Part shown: piece after piece, positions 15,013 to 23,294 of the stretch | Position numbering within the stretch: the stretch's first letter is position 1 | Layout: the number at the start of each line of letters is the position of its first letter | Assembly: GCF_937468385.1 (NCBI RefSeq) | Contig: NZ_CALBWS010000042.1 | Span: 1-40,739, forward strand | Length of the DNA: 40,739 bases | Reading direction: 5' to 3' | Source: Neobacillus rhizosphaerae | GTDB taxonomy: Bacteria > Bacillota > Bacilli > Bacillales > Cytobacillaceae | Position numbers and translations under genes: made by a program | The notes under the pieces: generated by a model | Database searches by the model: none | Told to the model about the DNA's origin: nothing | What the model saw: the letters and a program-made list of their open reading frames with translations, nothing else

Positions 15013-16174
15013 ATTGGTAAATATAAACAAACGGTTCGGTATCATTAGCTTTTTTAACGATGAGTGCTTCAGGCCCATTTACGGAGGTTACACTTACCGA
15101 AACAGAAAGATACTTAGGAAAATGCTCCATCACTAATCCTGTTACGTATTGAGTAAAACCAATTCCCTCTGTTTTTCCATAGAATTGGATTGGAATCGTG
15201 ATATTCAATTCCTGCTGCTGATCCCCAACATAAAAGGCTTTGCCAATTACACCATTAAAGTTTGGAAAATATTTTTCTACATCCTGCTTAAAGTTTAAAA
15301 ATGCGATTGAATCATCACGATGGTCTTTTTGGGCATCGGTCGAAGGGAATAAATAGTGCTTTTCATTAATATTTTCCCAGCTTTTTAAACTCGAACTGCC
15401 CTTATCAACGGTTGTATAGGTAATGAATCTGCCAGGCACAACGGAGGATTTAGTTTGTTGTTCAAATAAAGCGATTGTGATTGGCACATCTGATAAGTCC
15501 TTCATATCGCGCAGCCGTTTGACCACTTCTTCCGCTATTTTCTTTCCTTCCTTTTCCATTTGAGCAAAAGGAATTTTCATCTCTTTTTCGATTGTCCCAC
15601 TGCCTTGAGGAACTTTATAATAGTAGTGAGAATTTAGAGCTAGTCCAATCGTCACCCCAGCGAGTGCAACATTCCCCTTATCATCCTTTGTTAAATAATC
15701 ATGCTCTAAAATATGGGCTAAGTAGATAGGGCTGCTTGGTTCTGCGACCGTTCCGGAATTAACTGGGTTTAAGCCAATATTATCTGATTCTTTGATTTTA
15801 TTTTCTTTTAGCTGTGCATCTGTGTACTGGCGATTCAACCAAAGTTTTACTGTCTTTCCTTTGATTTTCTGCCCTTCTTGAAAATAATATTTCTCTGTAT
15901 CAAAACTATTTTGAGCTATCCTCATCAAGCCCATTTCAAACTCATTTAAATCATATCTTGTATTGATATTACTAACGACCAGCCCGCGTGCTTCCCCTGG
16001 CTGGAATGGCAAAATCGTCCGATAAAACTTATCAGATATATTATATTTAGGAATAATCGCCTTCCCTGTTGCTTTCTCCTTTGTTTGGACAGCTTCATTT
16101 TGCTTCTGAAAGTTGGGTGCGCAGGCACTCAGCAAAAAAACAAGGGAGAGAGCGAGCAATGAGAGCTTTCTCAC
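15011..16174 (-). CDS. camS: CamS family sex-pheromone-precursor lipoprotein (YerH)
   Basis: A 387-residue lipoprotein with a hydrophobic signal ending LLSAC (Cys18), exported and anchored to the outer face of the membrane. The family is named after enterococcal and staphylococcal proteins whose signal peptide is processed to the cAM373 pheromone; its job in Bacillus is not established. I assigned it from the overall sequence and from its place directly after ligA, as in B. subtilis (yerH). The start is a GTG seven bases after AAGAGGTG, 13 bp downstream of the ligA stop, so it is probably cotranscribed with pcrB-pcrA-ligA. A terminator follows. Confidence 0.9.
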   Translation of the reverse strand: MRKLSLLALSLVFLLSACAPNFQKQNEAVQTKEKATGKAIIPKYNISDKFYRTILPFQPGEARGLVVSNINTRYDLNEFEMGLMRIAQNSFDTEKYYFQEGQKIKGKTVKLWLNRQYTDAQLKENKIKESDNIGLNPVNSGTVAEPSSPIYLAHILEHDYLTKDDKGNVALAGVTIGLALNSHYYYKVPQGSGTIEKEMKIPFAQMEKEGKKIAEEVVKRLRDMKDLSDVPITIALFEQQTKSSVVPGRFITYTTVDKGSSSLKSWENINEKHYLFPSTDAQKDHRDDSIAFLNFKQDVEKYFPNFNGVIGKAFYVGDQQQELNITIPIQFYGKTEGIGFTQYVTGLVMEHFPKYLSVSVSVTSVNGPEALIVKKANDTEPFVYIYQ

Positions 16175-16187
16175 GTCGATACACCTC

Positions 16188-18194
16188 TTAATTATTTAAT
16201 TCTACTATAAGTTTTTCCTCATCCCATACTTCAATGCCCAGCTCTTGTGCTTTTGCTAACTTGGAACCTGCATCAGCACCCGCAATGACGAGATGTGTTT
16301 TTTTACTTACGCTCCCTGCTACATTACCGCCGAGCGCTTCAATCTTTTCCTTGGCTTCATTTCGTGATAACTGCTCCAGCTTTCCTGTAAGGACAACCGT
16401 TTTTCCGGCAAAAATAGAGTCAAATTCTGCAGGAGAAATTGGTCTTGCTCCCTTATATTCCATATTAACGCCAGCAGCGGCTAATTCTTCGATTAATTCT
16501 TTCGCTTCTTCTTGTTCGAAGAAACTAACAATCGATTCGGCCATTTTATCTCCGATTTCGTTAATCGCCATTAATTCGTCCTTGGAAGCTATCGCAAGTT
16601 TATTCATGGTATCAAAACTTATTGCCAGCGTTTTGGCCGCTTTCGCTCCGACATGACGAATACCAAGACCAAATAACAGCTTTTCTAGTGAATTGCTTTT
16701 GGAAGCTTCGATGGCTTTTAATAGGTTAGAAACTGATTTTTCGCCCATTCTTTCAAGAGCTATTAGCTGTTCACTTGTCAGCTTATAAATGTCAGCAACA
16801 TCGCTGATTAATTTCTCCGCAAACAGCTGGCTGATGACCTTTTCTCCAAGCCCATCAATGTTCATCGCATTCCTTGATACAAAGTGAATCAATCCTTCGC
16901 GAATTTGCGCCGGGCATTTAGGATTGATACAGCGTAATGCCACTTCACCCTCAAGCCGGATAAGCTCACTTTCACACTCCGGACAATGGGTTGGCATATG
17001 GAATTCCACTTCTTCGCCAGTCCGCAGATCCTCCAGAACATTGACCACTTCCGGAATAATATCACCCGCTTTTTTAATGACGACTTTATCACCAATTTTT
17101 ATATCTTTTTCACGGATTAAATCCTCATTATGCAAGGATGCACGCTGTACGGTTGTTCCGGCTACCTTTACAGGTTTAAGAAGTGCTGTAGGTGTAATGA
17201 CCCCGGTTCTGCCGACACTTAACTCGATATCTAAAAGAGTGGTAACCACTTCTTCTGCTGGGAACTTATACGCAATCGCCCAGCGTGGGCTTTTTGCCGT
17301 TGTCCCGAGTTCAGCCTGCTGCTTGAGGGAATCAACTTTGATGACGATTCCGTCAATTTCATAGGGAAGATGTGGGCGTTTTTCTACCCATCCACTAACA
17401 AACTGGACAACTTCCTCAATGGAAGCGCATTTCCGCCGCTCTTTATTCGTTTTAAAACCGAGATGATCCAAGTAATCCAAGCCTTCACTATGAGCCCCTA
17501 TCGTAATGGCATCCGGATTTCCAACTCCGTATAGAAAGACGTCCAGTCTTCTTGAAGCGGCAATCTTCGGATCAAGCTGTCGAAGTGATCCTGCAGCTGC
17601 GTTCCGAGGATTCGCAAAAAGCTCCTCGCCACGATCCTCTCTTGCAAGATTCAAGGCTTCAAACGAACGCTTTGGCATATAAGCTTCACCGCGGACCTCT
17701 AACGAAACAGGTTCCCGTAAACGAAGCGGAATGGATTTAATCGTTTTTAAATTCGCCGTAATATCTTCTCCAATTGTTCCATCCCCACGGGTAGCCCCTT
17801 GGACAAACAAACCGTCCTCATAGCGTAAGGACACAGCGAGGCCGTCAATTTTCAGCTCACATACATAGGAAAAGTCATCGCCGACCGCTTGACGGATACG
17901 GCGGTCAAAATCCCTTAAATCCTGTTCATTAAAGGCATTCCCAAGGCTTAACATCGGCGTCCGGTGCTCCACTTTTTCAAATAAATCGAGCACCTTACCG
18001 CCAACACGCTCGGAAGGGGAATCAGGTGACTTTAATTGTGGGAATTTCCCTTCCAGTTCCAAAAGCTCCTGCATTAATTTGTCATATTCAGCATCCGGTA
18101 CGGATGGTTTATCTAACACATAATATTCATAGCCATAATGATTTAATAGGCTTCTAAGTTCAGCAATTTTCTGTTCCGCAATTTGAAGGTCCAT
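16188..18194 (-). CDS. ligA: NAD-dependent DNA ligase
   Basis: Seals nicks in DNA during replication and repair using NAD+; essential in bacteria. The 668 residues equal the length of the B. subtilis enzyme. In order: the Ia NMN-binding domain (YYVLDKPSVPDAEYD near 24), the adenylation site CELKIDG with Lys115, an OB fold, a zinc finger with Cys404, Cys407, Cys422 and Cys427, helix-hairpin-helix repeats (about 440-590) and a C-terminal BRCT domain (FAGKTVVLTGKLE to the end). The ATG follows AAAGGG. The gap to pcrA upstream is 227 bp and holds a repeat element, so the operon's transcript crosses it or a promoter lies there. Confidence 0.98.
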   Translation of the reverse strand: MDLQIAEQKIAELRSLLNHYGYEYYVLDKPSVPDAEYDKLMQELLELEGKFPQLKSPDSPSERVGGKVLDLFEKVEHRTPMLSLGNAFNEQDLRDFDRRIRQAVGDDFSYVCELKIDGLAVSLRYEDGLFVQGATRGDGTIGEDITANLKTIKSIPLRLREPVSLEVRGEAYMPKRSFEALNLAREDRGEELFANPRNAAAGSLRQLDPKIAASRRLDVFLYGVGNPDAITIGAHSEGLDYLDHLGFKTNKERRKCASIEEVVQFVSGWVEKRPHLPYEIDGIVIKVDSLKQQAELGTTAKSPRWAIAYKFPAEEVVTTLLDIELSVGRTGVITPTALLKPVKVAGTTVQRASLHNEDLIREKDIKIGDKVVIKKAGDIIPEVVNVLEDLRTGEEVEFHMPTHCPECESELIRLEGEVALRCINPKCPAQIREGLIHFVSRNAMNIDGLGEKVISQLFAEKLISDVADIYKLTSEQLIALERMGEKSVSNLLKAIEASKSNSLEKLLFGLGIRHVGAKAAKTLAISFDTMNKLAIASKDELMAINEIGDKMAESIVSFFEQEEAKELIEELAAAGVNMEYKGARPISPAEFDSIFAGKTVVLTGKLEQLSRNEAKEKIEALGGNVAGSVSKKTHLVIAGADAGSKLAKAQELGIEVWDEEKLIVELNN

Positions 18195-18290
18195 CTATTC
18201 AGCCCTTTCCTAACTTTTTCCTCACCTATCTAACTCATTCAAAACGCAAATGGCATTTCACACCTTTGGAAATCCATTAATAGAACCATC

Positions 18291-18410
18291 CTAACCTAAT
18301 AATACGGTGCGAGCAAAACTGGGCTTCACTTTTTCAAAGTAAAAGGATGTACATTTTCCGCTCAGATTGGATAAACTGTTTCGCTTTTACGGCGCTCCGC
18401 CCCTTTTACC
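18291..18410 (-). repeat. Intergenic GGGGCGGAGCGCCG element, copy 2
   Basis: On the minus strand it begins AAAAGGGGCGGAGCGCCGTA, then AAAGCGAA, TATCCAATC, GTGAAGCCCAGTTTTGCTCG and CACCGTATTATTAGGT, colinear with copies 1 and 3. It fills much of the 227-bp gap between pcrA and ligA. Nothing else is visible in this gap. Confidence 0.8.
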
Positions 18411-18421
18411 AAGTGCGATAG

Positions 18422-20686
18422 CTATGCCTTTTTAATTGGTGCAAATTTAGCTAGCAGGCGTTTGATGCCAACCGGGCTCGGAAAGGCAATATCAAGCTCG
18501 GTTCCTTCGCCTTGGCCTTTTACACTGACGACCGTTCCAATTCCCCATTTACCGTGCTCGGCTTTATCGCCAACCTTCCAGCCGACTTCCTCCCCGCCAG
18601 ATGCCGCTGAAACTGGTCGTGTCACCGGTTTTCTTTGTGCTGCCGGAGTGGCAAATGAACTTCTTGGCCCTCCAAAAGAGGTTCCTGATGAACCAAATGA
18701 TCTCCCACCTGAACCAAATGGCGTATTCATGCGGGTCTCCGGTTCGACACCTTCAATCAGGTCTTCTGGTATTTCAGCGATAAACCTTGAAGCCGGGTTC
18801 ATATTAGTTCTGCCAAACAATGTTCTCATTTGGGCATTTGTGATAAATAAGCATTGCTCTGCTCTGGTAATTCCCACATAAGCCAAGCGACGTTCTTCTT
18901 CCATCTCAACTTCTTCCATCAGAGAGCGGCTATGCGGGAAGACACCTTCTTCCAGACCTATCAAGAAAACAACTGGGAATTCCAATCCTTTTGCCGAGTG
19001 CAAGGTCATAAGGGTGATTGAATCTGCTTTTTCCCCATCATCATCGAGCGAATCAATGTCAGCAACGAGCGCTAAGTCAGTTAAGAAAGCCACTAGACTT
19101 TTATCTTCGCTTGAATCTTCGAAGCTTTTCGTAACAGATAATAATTCCTCAAGGTTTTCTAGGCGGCTCTGCGCTTCGAGCGACTTTTCCGCTTTAAGCA
19201 TCTCCCGGTAACCTGTCTTTTCAAGAACTTCTTCGACTAATTCTGTTACCGAAAGGAACTCTTGCATATTGGTATAATTACGGATTAAATCACGAAATTC
19301 ACGTGCTGCTTTTGTAGTTTTTGGACTTAGCCCAATCAGTTCAACGGAGTCAATTGCTTGGTATAGTGATATATCATGCATAGTTGCAAAATCGGCGATT
19401 TTATCGACCGAGGTTGACCCAATTCCACGCTTTGGAACATTGATGACACGCTGCAAGCTAATGTCATCATCTGGATTGGAAATCAAGCGCAAATAGGCAA
19501 GCATGTCTTTGATTTCTTTTCTGTCATAGAACTTTGTGCCACCGACAATACTGTACTCAATATTCGATTTAAGCAGCACTTCCTCCATGACACGAGACTG
19601 CGCGTTTGTGCGATAAAGAATGGCAATGTCAGCAAGCTTATGGGAGCTGTTTCTAGTTAATTCTTTAATTTTCCCAGCAACGAATTGTGCTTCACCTTGC
19701 TCACTATCGGCACGGTAATAAACCAGTTTGTTTCCTTCAGCATTTTCTGTCCAAAGATTTTTCGCCTTCCGGTTCATGTTATTGGCGATGACCTTATTTG
19801 CTGCTAAAAGAATTCTTTTGGTAGAGCGATAGTTTTGCTCGAGGAGAATAACCGTTGCGTTCGGATAGTCTTTTTCGAACGAAAGAATATTGGCGATATC
19901 TGCTCCGCGCCACCTGTAAATCGACTGGTCAGAATCCCCTACAACACAAAGATTTTGGAACCGATTTGCGAGCATTTTGACTAACATATATTGCGCTCTG
20001 TTCGTATCCTGATACTCATCGACATGAATATATTGAAACTTGCGTTGGTAATACTCAAGCACATCTGGTACGCGCTTAAATAATTGAATCGTCATCATAA
20101 TCAGATCGTCAAAATCGAGCGCTTGATTTTTCCGTAACCTTTTTTGATATTCTTCGTAAACGTCACTTACGGTTTGTTCAAAGTAACCTCCAGCCGTTTT
20201 CGCATATTCTTCTGGTTCAATCAATTCGTTTTTAGCTGAGCTGATAGACCCTAAGATCGCGCGAGGGTCAAACTTCTTCGGATCAAGATTTTTGTCCTTA
20301 AGGATTCCTTTAATGACAGATAGCTGGTCGGTCGTGTCCAAAATCGTAAAATTGCGGTTAAAGCCCATCCGATCGATATCCCTGCGTAGGATTCTTACAC
20401 ACATCGAGTGAAAGGTAGAAATCCAAATTTCTTCGGCAACTCCACCCATCATTTTCCCGATTCTTTCCCTCATTTCGCGCGCAGCCTTATTTGTAAACGT
20501 GATCGCTAGAATGTTATAGGGATTAACTCGTTTTTCTACGATTAAATAAGCAATTCGATGCGTTAACACTCTCGTCTTTCCACTGCCGGCACCCGCCATC
20601 AATAGAAGTGGGCCGTCAGTAGCTTTAACAGCACTTTGCTGCTCTGGGTTCAAGCCGTTTAATAGCTTTTCAGTTAAAAATTGCAC
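18422..20686 (-). CDS. pcrA: ATP-dependent DNA helicase PcrA
   Basis: A superfamily 1A 3'-5' helicase, the Gram-positive counterpart of UvrD, acting in repair, rolling-circle replication and removal of proteins from DNA. The 754 residues start at a GTG (20686) giving MQFLTEKLLNGLNPEQQ, aligned with known PcrA; GGTGGTGA precedes it. Upstream in-frame ATGs at 20701 and 20710 are less likely. Walker A is GAGSGKT (32-38); other motifs are TFTNKAAREM, VDEYQDTN, GDSDQSIYRWRGAD, LEQNYRS, TLHSAKGLEFPVV and YVGITRA. The C-terminal tail has a Gly/Ser-rich linker and then the conserved VGDKAEHGKWGIGTVVSVKG domain that contacts RNA polymerase in this family. The 70-bp gap to pcrB suits one operon. Confidence 0.97.
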   Translation of the reverse strand: MQFLTEKLLNGLNPEQQSAVKATDGPLLLMAGAGSGKTRVLTHRIAYLIVEKRVNPYNILAITFTNKAAREMRERIGKMMGGVAEEIWISTFHSMCVRILRRDIDRMGFNRNFTILDTTDQLSVIKGILKDKNLDPKKFDPRAILGSISSAKNELIEPEEYAKTAGGYFEQTVSDVYEEYQKRLRKNQALDFDDLIMMTIQLFKRVPDVLEYYQRKFQYIHVDEYQDTNRAQYMLVKMLANRFQNLCVVGDSDQSIYRWRGADIANILSFEKDYPNATVILLEQNYRSTKRILLAANKVIANNMNRKAKNLWTENAEGNKLVYYRADSEQGEAQFVAGKIKELTRNSSHKLADIAILYRTNAQSRVMEEVLLKSNIEYSIVGGTKFYDRKEIKDMLAYLRLISNPDDDISLQRVINVPKRGIGSTSVDKIADFATMHDISLYQAIDSVELIGLSPKTTKAAREFRDLIRNYTNMQEFLSVTELVEEVLEKTGYREMLKAEKSLEAQSRLENLEELLSVTKSFEDSSEDKSLVAFLTDLALVADIDSLDDDGEKADSITLMTLHSAKGLEFPVVFLIGLEEGVFPHSRSLMEEVEMEEERRLAYVGITRAEQCLFITNAQMRTLFGRTNMNPASRFIAEIPEDLIEGVEPETRMNTPFGSGGRSFGSSGTSFGGPRSSFATPAAQRKPVTRPVSAASGGEEVGWKVGDKAEHGKWGIGTVVSVKGQGEGTELDIAFPSPVGIKRLLAKFAPIKKA

Positions 20687-20756
20687 TTCTTTCACCACCA
20701 TTACAAACATTTGTTCTTATTTTTATTTTATCGTTCATTTCATTTTATAGCAAACT

Positions 20757-21440
20757 CTATCTAACACTTTTCACTGTTGCTAATGCTTGATCAAAGTTTT
20801 CATAAAGGGCATTTCCGACGACAATAACGTCGGCATGCTTGGCCATTTCTGCTGCCTGTTCAACAGTAGAAATGCCGCCGCCATAAAAAAGAGTCGTACT
20901 TTCAAGGACTTTTTTCACGTCAGCTACTAATGTAGGATCCCCGTACGTACCGCTATATTCTAAATAGAAGATTGGGAGCTTGAACATCTTTTCTGCCATC
21001 ATCGCATAGGCCTTAACTTCATCAGTCATAATGTTTGCATTGGCGTTCGTCAATTTTGCCGCCTTGCAATCCTCGTTCAAAATACAGTATCCTTCCATGG
21101 CAAATTCTTCCCAATCAATAATTTCGCCGAATTCTTTTACGGCTTGATGGTGTAATCCTGTAACCCATTTTGTATCATTGCTATTTAAGATGGTCGGAAT
21201 GAAGTAGAGGTCAAATCCAGGTGTAACGGTCTCAACACTTGATACTTCGAGGACACATGGAACGGTATACCTGCGAATTCTTGACATTAAGTCGAGAACG
21301 TTTTCGAGTGTCACCCCGTCAGTTCCACCAACTATCACCGCATCCGTACCTGATTCGCATATTTTCTCTAACTTTTCATCGGATATTTCTTTATTTGGAT
21401 CGAGTTTAAACACATGCCGCCACTCGCGAAAATCATACAT
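20757..21440 (-). CDS. pcrB: Heptaprenylglyceryl phosphate synthase
   Basis: Joins heptaprenyl diphosphate to sn-glycerol-1-phosphate to make an archaea-like ether lipid precursor in Bacillus-type bacteria; membrane-associated TIM barrel. The 227-residue protein shows DAVIVGGTDGVT near 33-44, YLEYSGTYGDP near 170, FYGGGIST near 195 and VVGNALYE near 212, which form the phosphate- and G1P-binding sites. The ATG follows GGGAGG. It heads the pcrB-pcrA-ligA-camS cluster as in B. subtilis. A TATAAT -10 lies about 35 bp upstream. Confidence 0.96.
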   Translation of the reverse strand: MYDFREWRHVFKLDPNKEISDEKLEKICESGTDAVIVGGTDGVTLENVLDLMSRIRRYTVPCVLEVSSVETVTPGFDLYFIPTILNSNDTKWVTGLHHQAVKEFGEIIDWEEFAMEGYCILNEDCKAAKLTNANANIMTDEVKAYAMMAEKMFKLPIFYLEYSGTYGDPTLVADVKKVLESTTLFYGGGISTVEQAAEMAKHADVIVVGNALYENFDQALATVKSVR

Positions 21441-21474
21441 CTAAAAATCCTCCCATTTATCTATCCATTTCACC

Positions 21475-21480
21475 ATTATA
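21475..21480 (-). promoter_or_regulatory. Candidate -10 of the pcrB-pcrA-ligA-camS operon
   Basis: A perfect TATAAT on the minus strand, preceded by TGA, sits 34 bp before the pcrB start. The -35 region is only a T-run, so the assignment rests on the -10. Confidence 0.45.
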
Positions 21481-21540
21481 TCATTTGACGATTCGATAAA
21501 AAAATAAAACAATGATTCAATTTATAGAAAAGATAACCAG

Positions 21541-21608
21541 TAAGAAAAGCGGAAGGCGCCTTGGAGCTGGACATTTCTCGAAGTCCAATGTTATAAATTC
21601 TTTTATTG
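21541..21608. repeat. AAGCGGAAGCGCC element, 68-bp deletion derivative
   Basis: It starts TAAGAAAAGCGGAAGGCGCC and jumps directly to TTGGAGCTGGACATTTCTCG, AAGTC and a TTATA-TTCTT tail. Compared with the 182-bp copy next to it, the central 115 bp or so are missing while both ends are kept. Confidence 0.75.
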
Positions 21609-21790
21609 TAAGAAAAGCGGAAGCGCCCGTTGCGTATGGACTGGAGCACTTTGACTGAGATAAAGGAAACACGGAGAGCGATAGCGATCCGATGTTGACT
21701 TATCGTAGGGAAAAGGGCGAAGTACACTAGCCGCTGGGCGCTGGAGCTGGACAATTCTCAAAGTCGAAAATTTTATACTTTCTTATCTTG
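21609..21790. repeat. AAGCGGAAGCGCC element, full 182-bp copy
   Basis: It starts TAAGAAAAGCGGAAGCGCCC, contains GAGATAAAGGAAACACGGAG, AGCGATAGCGATCCGATGTT, CGTAGGGAAAAGGGCGAAGT and ACACTAGCCGCTGGGCGCTG, and ends GAGCTGGACAATTCTCAAAG plus an AT-rich tail. From memory, similar sequences are common between genes in Bacillus-group genomes. It sits head to tail with the short copy and with the yerC terminator, which begins with the same 20 bases. Confidence 0.8.
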
Positions 21791-21792
21791 TA

Positions 21793-21829
21793 AGAAAAAC
21801 GGAAGCGCCTCTAGACGCTTCCGCTTTTC
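21793..21829 (-). terminator. Rho-independent terminator after yerC
   Basis: On the minus strand AAAAGCGGAAGCG, loop TCTAGAGG, CGCTTCCGTTTTTC: a strong stem followed by T residues, directly after the yerC stop. Its right arm (21791-21808) is a third copy of the repeat's leading 20 bp, so the element family appears to grow from terminators or to provide them. Confidence 0.88.
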
Positions 21830-22144
21830 TTATTCCTCGACAGTTTTGCTGTTTTCATCTTTAATCCGTTGAAGAACCATTTCATACGTGTCATTTCCAA
21901 AATTTAAACAACGTTTCACACGTGAAATAGTTGCCGTACTTGCCCCTGTTTCTGTTTCTATTTTATGGTACGTATTTCCGTCCGACAACATTCGCGCTAC
22001 GTCTAGCCGCTGTGCTAACGATTGTATTTCATTAATTGTGCACAAATCGTCAAAGAAACGATAGCATTCTTCCATATCTTTTAATGTAAGAACGGCTTGA
22101 AATAATTGATCAAGTTCTTTTCCACGCAATTTATTTATTTGCAT
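21830..22144 (-). CDS. yerC: YerC/YecD family TrpR-like DNA-binding protein
   Basis: A 104-residue helical protein of the Trp-repressor superfamily (YerC/YecD). The helix-turn-helix is visible at about 57-92: AQRLDVARMLSDGNTYHKIE followed by TGASTATISRVKRCLNFG. It probably acts as a small transcriptional regulator; the corepressor and targets are not known to me. The ATG follows AAAGGAG by several bases. It lies 28 bp downstream of yerB on the same strand and precedes pcrB after a terminator and repeats, keeping the B. subtilis order. Confidence 0.93.
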   Translation of the reverse strand: MQINKLRGKELDQLFQAVLTLKDMEECYRFFDDLCTINEIQSLAQRLDVARMLSDGNTYHKIETETGASTATISRVKRCLNFGNDTYEMVLQRIKDENSKTVEE

Positions 22145-22172
22145 ATTCCTTACTCCTTTAATTGATAAAATG

Positions 22173-23222
22173 TTATTTCAGATTAAACGAAACACTTTTT
22201 TGTAGCCCAGGGTTTGCCGGTACAACATTGACCCACGTTTTCCCTTGAACCAATGGCACTTCTACACCATCTTTAATAGGAACAATCTGGCCATTCTTAT
22301 TAGCCCATTCTACTTCGTTGACCATGCCCATTTGCAGCAAATATGCTTTTCCGCCAGACTTGAAATCAATATCGCGGCGTCCAACCGAATCGATTACTTG
22401 ATGGTTGGCTTCAATAATAAAAATATTATTTAGTAAGATGGGGTCATTTGTACCTAAATCGACCATTTGCTCTCCACCTGAATAACGTTTATATTTGCCA
22501 AGAGCGGCATCATATTCAAAGCTGGAATCAGATATTCCACCCTTTGAATAGCTAATCTTCACTGATTTTGCCTCTTCACCTGTCACTTTTTTACCTTCCT
22601 CTTCTGATAAAAACTTAAAGGAAGGCGGACTTTTTTCCATTGAATATTTTTTTTGCTTAGCGCCCTTTAAAATATTTTCATATGTGATATAGGAGTTATG
22701 AGGTGCTTTCCGAGTGCTGGACCGTTTAAAAAGGGTTCCGTCATAGACCATTCCATTTATATTGTCGATATAATTCGCCGTAAGCATTTTCTTTGCTTCC
22801 TCACTCCAGCCGTGTGCGATATAAAGAGCATTCAGCCCTTTAGCCAAGTCGATATAATAATTTCGCGCACTGCGGACAGGTCCGATATTCTCCGGCTTTT
22901 CACTTTGAAACACAGCAAGGAAACGAGTAATATCACCCTCTGCAAGCACTTCATAGACAATATCTGCCTTGTTCAAACCCGATTGCGGCCTTGCTTTTGG
23001 ATGATTATTAATCATGACAGCAACGGCTCTTCCATCTGTTTTAGTTTCAGAGCCAATACCTGTTAATGGGTAAAAATTAGGGGTTCCCTGTTTCTCATCA
23101 TCTTTTTTCTCGGCTTTGTTGACTGTTTTTTCTTTCTTCCCTTGTTCTTTTACGGTCTCCTTATCACTACACCCTGATAGTAGTAACAGGATAGCAGCAA
23201 AGGCGACAGCCCATTTTTTCAT
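22173..23222 (-). CDS. yerB: YerB family lipoprotein (DUF3048)
   Basis: A 349-residue predicted lipoprotein anchored outside the membrane. The start is the ATG at 23222 giving MKKWAVAFAAILLLLSGCSD, with GGGGTG eight bases upstream; the longer frame from 23249 adds residues before the signal and is unlikely. Lipobox Cys17 is followed by a Lys/Glu-rich linker (18-45). The body is the DUF3048 domain, with RAVAVMINNHPKARPQSGL, DIVYEVLAEGDITRFLAVFQ and NIGPVRSARNYYIDLA. The function is unknown. It lies between yerA and yerC as in B. subtilis. Confidence 0.92.
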   Translation of the reverse strand: MKKWAVAFAAILLLLSGCSDKETVKEQGKKEKTVNKAEKKDDEKQGTPNFYPLTGIGSETKTDGRAVAVMINNHPKARPQSGLNKADIVYEVLAEGDITRFLAVFQSEKPENIGPVRSARNYYIDLAKGLNALYIAHGWSEEAKKMLTANYIDNINGMVYDGTLFKRSSTRKAPHNSYITYENILKGAKQKKYSMEKSPPSFKFLSEEEGKKVTGEEAKSVKISYSKGGISDSSFEYDAALGKYKRYSGGEQMVDLGTNDPILLNNIFIIEANHQVIDSVGRRDIDFKSGGKAYLLQMGMVNEVEWANKNGQIVPIKDGVEVPLVQGKTWVNVVPANPGLQKSVSFNLK

Positions 23223-23294
23223 CCAATGAACACCCCTATTTCCTTCCAAGCTATAAAAGTACTTTCACACTTTAACTCATTAGTTATTTACAGT

